This document shows, piece after piece, positions 57,925 to 64,000 of a stretch of 64,000 nucleotides of DNA (its first letter is position 1; the number at the start of each line of letters is the position of its first letter). The stretch lies in assembly GCF_001541095.1 (NCBI RefSeq), contig NZ_LMXH01000001.1:610665-674664 (forward strand), given 5' to 3'. Origin of the DNA: Paenibacillus sp. FJAT-26967. GTDB lineage: Bacteria > Bacillota > Bacilli > Paenibacillales > NBRC-103111. The notes below the pieces were generated by a model. The model was given only the letters and a program-made list of their open reading frames with translations, did not search any database and had not been told where the DNA came from. Both the position numbers and the translations under genes were made by a program.

Positions 57925-59034
57925 TTATTTTAAGTTAAACCATACAGGAGTTACCGAGTGAATTGTGCCGGAGTGCGTATAGTGGATCCCGCTAATTGTA
58001 AACTTCCCAAGCGGCTGCTGGGGAAGTTTAATCACGAGAAAACTCTCTCCGTTTAGTAGGATGGTTTGATTTAGGATTTTACTAGGTTCATAAAGCTTTG
58101 TTACGAGCACATTCGAATAATCAAGATGACTGCCAGCCGGTACTATACTAGAAGGCTTATACTTCAACTTGATCAGGATAGAATCTGAAGTTGCAGGGGC
58201 TGAATCCAGCAAGTAACCAACAGGTATTTGGTTATCAGTCTGAAGCTGACCATAAACTTCCCCGGTTACGGAATTGTAGGGATGCAGACTTTCGATATCC
58301 AGAGAATAAGGCACCGTGTAGGTTGTTTGCGTACGTTCGGGATTACAGCCTATATCATTGCAGGCTTCAACTTCGAACGTGTAGGATTCACCGGGCTTTA
58401 CTGGAATTTCCAGTAAGTTTTGCAGGCCGACTGTTGAATACAAAACATGGTTAACATAAACATTGTAAGTCATAGAGTCCGGGTTGCCAGACGAATAATC
58501 GGATACCCATGCAAGCCTGTAAGTGCCTGTCTCCGAATTGTAAAAGAGGGGCTCAAGGTACTTTACTTTTCCCGGAACGGTATAGATCGATAGAAATAAC
58601 AGGATAGTCGAATTGTACGAGCACAAGATCCGGACGAAGACTTTGTACCAGAGTGACTTTGGATTCATACTGTCTTACCGTAACCTTGATCTCTGTAGTA
58701 GCGGAGAGTGCACCGTGAATAACAGCAGCGGTTAACTTTACTTCCGCATCACCTGAACCGGCAGCCGGTCTCTCTAAGGGACCCAAGGTGATAGAAACTG
58801 GTTGTCACTTGACCAAAAGATCATGAAGGAGCCGTCCCCGGAGGCTTTCGGAAATTCGGGTGTTTGTGTGATAGACCCAACAGAGTCTCTAGGCTCATAA
58901 ATAAGGTCCACCGTTGGCAAGAAGTCTCTTATTTCGTAGACATTCTTTTTAAGAGTCGTTTGGAACTTACTCGCATTTCTGATTTCATGTTCTACAGCTC
59001 CATGGTAAAGAGCAATGATATAAAGTCTTTCCAC
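57925..59034 (-). pseudogene. Frameshifted remnant of an Ig-like/FN3 protein
   Basis: Three overlapping - strand frames join into one product. Frame 1 (59034-58774) ends in WSSDNQFLSP; frame 2 continues with LERPAAGSGDAEVKLTAAV, the pattern of a bacterial Ig-like (aBig) domain; frame 3 (from ~58585) reads an FN3-like domain (TYNVYVNHVL, GESYTFEVEACNDIGC) to the end at 57925. Two single-base shifts, near 58785 and near 58570-58585, break it. The 5' end starts at a GTG without a signal peptide, so it is probably truncated too. Sequencing error is the alternative. Confidence 0.55.
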
Positions 59035-59196
59035 TTTTTATAAAAAAATATTGTAAATAACAACATTTGGAATGATAATAAGGATAAAAAGGGGAAAGGA
59101 TGGTTTATATGTTTATAATTCGCTCGCGAAGTAAATGTTAGTGTACAAACAATCCTGTGATTAATTTTTATACGTACTAAGTGAAGGAGCATTTTT

Positions 59197-61359
59197 ATGA
59201 AAAAATTAATTTATTCACCTATTATTATCTTTTTAGCAGTCATTTTATGTTCTACTTTTACTATTAAAGTGCATGCTTACTCATCATCATTATTAGACAA
59301 TAATGAAATAAAGGAAGAGGAAATTATATCAATTCAAAAGATTAGTGAAAGATATAAAACTTCTGTAATCGATCTATTGCAAGAATTAAACAAAGGATAT
59401 ACATTAACAGAAATTATTACATCCTTACAATATATTCAACAATCCGGGGAAACTTTAGGAGAGAGATTACATGAGGTCAATCCTAACATTCTTAAGAGCT
59501 TAAAAGATATGGACTATTCTCCAGTAGAATCTAATGGTTATTTGAATGAATCAAATTCAACAAAAATTCAATCTTTAGTTGAAAATTTCACGCATCAAGA
59601 TAGCGGTTTCGTTGAAATGCTAAATGAAAAAACGAGTATCATAGATAGTAATTTACCAGTGCCTTTATTAAATGAAAAATTTGCTGCAAACTCTACCTCT
59701 TCGAGCGATCCGATTCAAGTTACTTTAAATAGAATACGTACTAAAGCAGACAGGGCAACCTATTCGGCAGCTTCGAACTTTGAAGGAGCTTCCATGATTA
59801 GTGGAGCTTTACAACTTCAAGTTCCAGATATGACACTTAAAGAACAGGATAGCTTATCATTTACCCTGGAGCGACAATATGATAGCGCGGAGTCAATGTA
59901 CTCTGAGAAAGATATTTATTCGGGATATTCTTACAAGGTCAGATACTATCCTGGTTTGTCGGTAAAATTATACTATAAATACAATAATATGCCTGTGGAT
60001 AATTATTTTGGAAGTGGATCCAACTTCTTTTTTTCGCCTTATAGATCTTTTTTACAATTTGGAGGGAAGTATACGTATTGGAACTTTCCAACTACATATC
60101 CAATTGTTGAGGAATTCAATAACAAAACTAGTGAAGCATTTTCTCGAATTTGGAAATATCAAAATCCATTGTCGAATGATAGCATACCTTTTATAACTAA
60201 TAATTCTATTCAGCTTAATGGTACGGAATTAATAGCCAAAGCTTTTACGACCGGAGAGGTTAAAGCAGATCCATCGTTAGTGCCCGAGTATGGTAATACA
60301 TTAATGCATGATAATACCCTAAAAAAAGATGCAAATGAGAACAGATTTCCTATAGGAAAAGGATGGAGATGGAACATACCATATATTGAGACTATTGATG
60401 AAAAAAAATTCATCCGTTTGCAAGATGGAGTTACATATGAAGTAGTAGGTAGCACCCTAAAAGGGGACATTGATAACAAGTTTACTTTTGAGAATGATTC
60501 AACAGTTAATGTAGGTAATATAATGTCTAGTTATGCGCTTAAAAGTACTGATGGAAAAAAGCAATATTTCTCTAAAGATGGACAACTGATCCAAATATCA
60601 AATTCAAGTCTTAATTCAATCCAATTTGAATATCAGAATGTAGCACCATATGGACAAGTGATAAGTAAAATAAAAGGTAGTAGTGGCGATGAAATTGTCA
60701 TCGGATATTCGGGAGCGAAAGTAACAATAACAAAGGGGACTCAGGTTGTTACATATGACAAAATTAAAGATCCTCAAGGAAATAAAGAGTTACTAGCACA
60801 AGTTACGGATGTATCAGGAAATAGAACTCAGTATGTATATAATATTAAAGAAGTACCATTTGATTTAGTTGGTGCGCAAGATATGAAAACAAACTTCGTA
60901 GCACTAATTACACAGGTGTATCAGCACGATGGCATACGTAAACATTATGAATATGAGGACTTTACACGAGTTTTGGGACCAAATGCAAAAGAGAAAGTGT
61001 ATAGGTTAAAATCCAAGCAAAATGTAACGAGATATACAAACGGTAACGAGGCTATTACTGATCGCACTGTATATAAATATTCAACAGATGGATTATCTTA
61101 CAAAGTAGGTAAAATGAGCTTTATCACTACGGCTCATAAGGAACTCACCAAAACTGCCTACAGTTTTGAAAAGTTCAATGAAAATGATAATATTCCAGAA
61201 AGAATTGTGAGTAAGGGGATGACCGAAAGTCCTGGATCTGTCCTAAAAGAGTATGTTTACGATACAAACGGTCGCTTAGATTTCGTGAGAATACTATTAA
61301 CCGGTGTTATACAAGATTACATCTATGACAGCAACGGTAATCTAATTAAAATTCAGTAA
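59197..61359 (+). CDS. Short secreted YD-repeat-type (RHS) protein, AT-rich
   Basis: 720 residues, GAAGGAG RBS, signal peptide of ~27 residues (KVHA-Y). The N-terminal motif ISERYKTSVIDLLQELNKGYTLTEI recurs in the next gene (cited here as residues ~48-72). The body aligns with the N-terminal part of that protein (FPIGKGW.W.IPYIET, KDPQGNKELL, PFDLVG). It ends soon after the first YD-like units (YDTNGRL, YDSNGNL), so it lacks the long repeat array. Base composition is far more AT-rich than its neighbours, suggesting separate origin or decay. Role unknown; RHS proteins include wall proteins and toxin carriers. Confidence 0.85.
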   Translation: MKKLIYSPIIIFLAVILCSTFTIKVHAYSSSLLDNNEIKEEEIISIQKISERYKTSVIDLLQELNKGYTLTEIITSLQYIQQSGETLGERLHEVNPNILKSLKDMDYSPVESNGYLNESNSTKIQSLVENFTHQDSGFVEMLNEKTSIIDSNLPVPLLNEKFAANSTSSSDPIQVTLNRIRTKADRATYSAASNFEGASMISGALQLQVPDMTLKEQDSLSFTLERQYDSAESMYSEKDIYSGYSYKVRYYPGLSVKLYYKYNNMPVDNYFGSGSNFFFSPYRSFLQFGGKYTYWNFPTTYPIVEEFNNKTSEAFSRIWKYQNPLSNDSIPFITNNSIQLNGTELIAKAFTTGEVKADPSLVPEYGNTLMHDNTLKKDANENRFPIGKGWRWNIPYIETIDEKKFIRLQDGVTYEVVGSTLKGDIDNKFTFENDSTVNVGNIMSSYALKSTDGKKQYFSKDGQLIQISNSSLNSIQFEYQNVAPYGQVISKIKGSSGDEIVIGYSGAKVTITKGTQVVTYDKIKDPQGNKELLAQVTDVSGNRTQYVYNIKEVPFDLVGAQDMKTNFVALITQVYQHDGIRKHYEYEDFTRVLGPNAKEKVYRLKSKQNVTRYTNGNEAITDRTVYKYSTDGLSYKVGKMSFITTAHKELTKTAYSFEKFNENDNIPERIVSKGMTESPGSVLKEYVYDTNGRLDFVRILLTGVIQDYIYDSNGNLIKIQ

Positions 61360-61491
61360 TTGTATCGCGTAAGGAGTGATTTTAACACTTGGGAGTCTCA
61401 TCTCTCAAGTCTTCATTCCTTCCAATAGTTTTATTAATTTATGGCAATTTGATAAGAAACTCTACCAAATATAAGGATTGGTGAAGTCTTC

Positions 61492-64000
61492 ATGAAAAAG
61501 AAAGTAAATTATTTGCTCTTATGCTGCCTGTTCATTCAATTAGTTGCGCCCTTACACAGCATCACATATGCCAGTAAGGATAAGAACGAAACGATCCGCT
61601 TATCACAAAAGAATCAAGATGTGCTGACGATCGAAGGGTTAAGCCGTAAGTACCAAGTGCCAGCAACGGCTTTATTGGCGGAGCTTAACAAAGGCTATTC
61701 TCTGGTAGAGATTCAAGCCGCTCTCGCGCAGAAAGCCTCCCAGCCATTGGGAGAAACTCTGGCTCAAATGAATCCCGCTGTTGAAGAAAGATTAAAACAG
61801 ATGGATTATTCGGCCGAACGATTTGAAGAGAGAAAAGATCAACCAGCGCCGCAGCCCCCGTCGATCGATGAGGAAGCCGGCACATACGTCGAGTCCTCGA
61901 GAGAGTCGAACATCACGGATCCATCCCGGTTTTATCCGGCTTCTGTAACGGAAGACATCTATTCGGTAACCGGTTCTGTATATGGTATGTTGAGTTCCCG
62001 GGCTGCTTCTTCGGATAAATTTCCGCAGAGTTATGATGAATTTGCTGTAAAGCGGTTGAACATGAATACTGATCGTGCTCCTTATGGGGGTTCAATTAAT
62101 GATAACGTGTCTACTATCAATGGTACTTTACAAATGCAATCGACAGATATGTCGCTGCCGGGTCGCAACGGGATGTCTTTTACTCTCAACCGCAATTACA
62201 ATAGCTCAGATGCAATCTATTACAACAAAGAAGTTATCCATGATAACGTTTTTGAGGTCATATATTATCCGAAACTGACTGCAAAACTCTTTTATAAGTA
62301 TTCGGGTGACCTTGTTACGCATGGAAGTGCGTCGGATTTTTACTTTCAGCCGTACTATTTTTCATGGTTGTATCATTCCTTTGTACAATTTAACGGCCAA
62401 TATACTTACTGGTCCTATCCTTTGAATCGGGCCCCTATAGAAGATTTTAACAATCAATTCCGTGAAGAACTTGAACATACGTATAAATTTGATCCAGCTA
62501 ACCCGGATGCTTCGCTATTCATGATAAAGGATGATCTATATCTTAGCGGCACTCCTCTTATGGCTAAAGCCTATACCACAGGAAAGGTGGAAGAATATCC
62601 AAATAGTAAGAAGCCGGTCTGTTATTATACGGATAATTATGGAAATTGCGGCGAATTTAAATATGCCTACGGCAATCAAGTCAGCGAGATGAGTCAAGAG
62701 AAAAGATTCCCGATCGGTAAGGGCTGGAGCTGGGATATTCCCTATATAGAGACCAAAAGCGACAACAAGAAATACATTACTCTATTCGGAGGTTCGACAT
62801 ACGAGTTAGACGGACTCCATATAAAAGGCTACCCTTGGAAAGATCTGAAGTTAACCTATGATGGCTCAGTCACCGTAAACGATTTAACTTCCTCCTATGT
62901 TCTTACTGCTTTGGATGGTCAAAAGCAGTACTTCAGTTCAGAAGGCAAGCTGCTGCAAATATCAGATTCATACCAAAACAACATTCAATTCGAATATTCT
63001 TACGTTTCACGTTACGGAACGGTTTTAACCAAAATTAAAGACGCGTTACAAAATGAAATTAAAATCCAGTACTCAAGTTCAGAAGTAACTCTTAGTCAAG
63101 GGGATCGCACAGTAACATATGAAAAAACGAAAGATCCGCAAGGAAATAAAGAGCTGCTATCTCAAGTAACTGACCCTGCTGGTCGCAAAACGCAATATGT
63201 ATACGAGGTTGCTTCAGCCCCTTTTGATCTTGTCGGTTCCTACAAGAAAAAAGATAATTACGTAGCCCTGTTGAAGCAGGTGTATCACCCGACAAACGCA
63301 CGCACTGATTTCAGTTATGATTCCTATAACCGCAGTTTAGGCACCACTGCTTCCGAAACGGTTTACCGTGTAAAATCGCGTGAAGATGTAATCACATACA
63401 CCGATGCCAGTGTAAGCAAATCCAATCATATCGATTACACCTATCAAGGTGACGGCGGATCGGTTCAAAAGGCGAACTCATCCTTCGCTACCACCATCAA
63501 CAACGGTAGAACCCAAACGACGTACAGCTACGACAAAGTCTATATCGACGACAATACACCGGAAGTCTTCTATAACACCCAGATTAAACAAGACGATGGT
63601 GTGACGCAAACGACCACGGCCATGGAGTACAACCGGACAAACCGCTGGCCGTCTCCAACGAAAACCACCACGAAGACGGTGCAGGGTTCCTCCGGCTCGA
63701 CGGAACAAGTGAGCCAGCGTACGTATGATGAATACGGGAATGTGCTCACAGAGACGGATCCTGCTAATACGGTGAGCACGTATCAGTATGATGCAGCCAC
63801 TCATTTGCTCAGCAGTGTAACAGCACCGGCTACGAGCGGGCTAAACAGCTACATGGAACTGGAACGTTATCCGGTGACCCATGGAGTTAAGGAAGTACGG
63901 ATAAAAGAGAACAATGCGGCAGGTGCCCTGCAAGCCCACACGAGTTATACGTATGATGCTTTCGGTAACCCTACACGCATTACCATTAAAGACGACGCGC
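61492..64000 (+). CDS. Secreted YD-repeat (RHS) protein, 3' partial
   Basis: 836 codons, open to the right edge. ATG at 61492 with signal peptide (~28 residues, ITYA-S). N-terminal LSRKYQVPATALLAELNKG motif shared with the previous gene, then a long beta-rich region and the first YD repeats (YDEYGNV, YQYDAATH, YTYDAFGNPTRI) near the edge. Likely the N-terminal third of a large wall-associated RHS protein, whose C-terminus, possibly a polymorphic toxin, lies beyond the window. Higher GC than its short paralog upstream. The 61360-61491 gap holds a weak inverted repeat (ACTTG...CAAGT). Confidence 0.88.
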   Translation, partial: MKKKVNYLLLCCLFIQLVAPLHSITYASKDKNETIRLSQKNQDVLTIEGLSRKYQVPATALLAELNKGYSLVEIQAALAQKASQPLGETLAQMNPAVEERLKQMDYSAERFEERKDQPAPQPPSIDEEAGTYVESSRESNITDPSRFYPASVTEDIYSVTGSVYGMLSSRAASSDKFPQSYDEFAVKRLNMNTDRAPYGGSINDNVSTINGTLQMQSTDMSLPGRNGMSFTLNRNYNSSDAIYYNKEVIHDNVFEVIYYPKLTAKLFYKYSGDLVTHGSASDFYFQPYYFSWLYHSFVQFNGQYTYWSYPLNRAPIEDFNNQFREELEHTYKFDPANPDASLFMIKDDLYLSGTPLMAKAYTTGKVEEYPNSKKPVCYYTDNYGNCGEFKYAYGNQVSEMSQEKRFPIGKGWSWDIPYIETKSDNKKYITLFGGSTYELDGLHIKGYPWKDLKLTYDGSVTVNDLTSSYVLTALDGQKQYFSSEGKLLQISDSYQNNIQFEYSYVSRYGTVLTKIKDALQNEIKIQYSSSEVTLSQGDRTVTYEKTKDPQGNKELLSQVTDPAGRKTQYVYEVASAPFDLVGSYKKKDNYVALLKQVYHPTNARTDFSYDSYNRSLGTTASETVYRVKSREDVITYTDASVSKSNHIDYTYQGDGGSVQKANSSFATTINNGRTQTTYSYDKVYIDDNTPEVFYNTQIKQDDGVTQTTTAMEYNRTNRWPSPTKTTTKTVQGSSGSTEQVSQRTYDEYGNVLTETDPANTVSTYQYDAATHLLSSVTAPATSGLNSYMELERYPVTHGVKEVRIKENNAAGALQAHTSYTYDAFGNPTRITIKDDA

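Overview
The window looks like a chromosome segment of a Paenibacillus-type Firmicute. GC content is moderate, TTG and GTG starts are frequent behind strong GGAGG-type ribosome binding sites, transport genes are of the LplB/LplC type with lipoprotein binding proteins, there is a large S-layer-homology (SLH) protein, YD-repeat wall proteins are present, and several sites resemble CcpA cre boxes. No rRNA, tRNA, CRISPR array or insertion sequence was recognised.

Region 1 (1-33.9 kb, all + strand) is a hybrid NRPS / AT-less polyketide synthase operon that enters from the left. Line order: [..A-PCP-half C] -> KS-KR-ACP -> KS-DH-KR-ACP-C-A(Gly-like)-PCP -> KS-KR-ACP-C-A-PCP -> KS-DH-KR-ACP -> KS-ACP. 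No acyltransferase or thioesterase domain is present, so loading must be in trans and release must be unusual or encoded elsewhere. A tailoring set follows without a break: an aminodideoxyheptulosonate-synthase-like aldolase, a luciferase-like flavin monooxygenase, a free ACP, a short AMP-forming ligase, an SDR, two paralogous proteins with a Cys-His-Asp pattern like the N-terminal domain of butirosin BtrH, and a second free ACP. Ligase, ACP, luciferase-like oxygenase and BtrH-like protein together recall the butirosin side-chain pathway. An NTF2-like lipoprotein gene closes the operon at a perfect bidirectional terminator.

Region 2 (34.5-36.2 kb and 53.9-55.7 kb, - strand) holds two ~570-residue proteins with an N-terminal Cys-His-Asp pattern like the two operon proteins, followed by a fibronectin type III and a discoidin (F5/8C) domain. 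They flank region 3. With the two operon proteins this gives four candidate relatives in one window.

Region 3 (36.4-53.9 kb, + strand) is a sugar-uptake locus: two ABC permeases, a binding lipoprotein, a NodB-like deacetylase-fold protein, a DegT-type PLP enzyme, a cytoplasmic beta-propeller protein, an alpha/beta hydrolase, a GntR regulator fused to a solute-binding domain, and a 1875-residue secreted SLH protein with four carbohydrate-binding-like repeats and a beta-propeller. A shared ~19-nt motif occurs twice before the transporter genes, once before the regulator and once (inverted) before the SLH gene. Two cre-like boxes accompany it. I infer a local regulon of the GntR fusion with carbon-catabolite control.

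Region 4 (56.1-64 kb) carries a family 2 glycosyltransferase and a NodB-like deacetylase, a frameshifted remnant of an Ig/FN3 surface protein on the - strand, and two related YD-repeat (RHS-type) secreted proteins. The first is short and AT-rich. The second is longer, of ordinary composition, and runs off the right edge.
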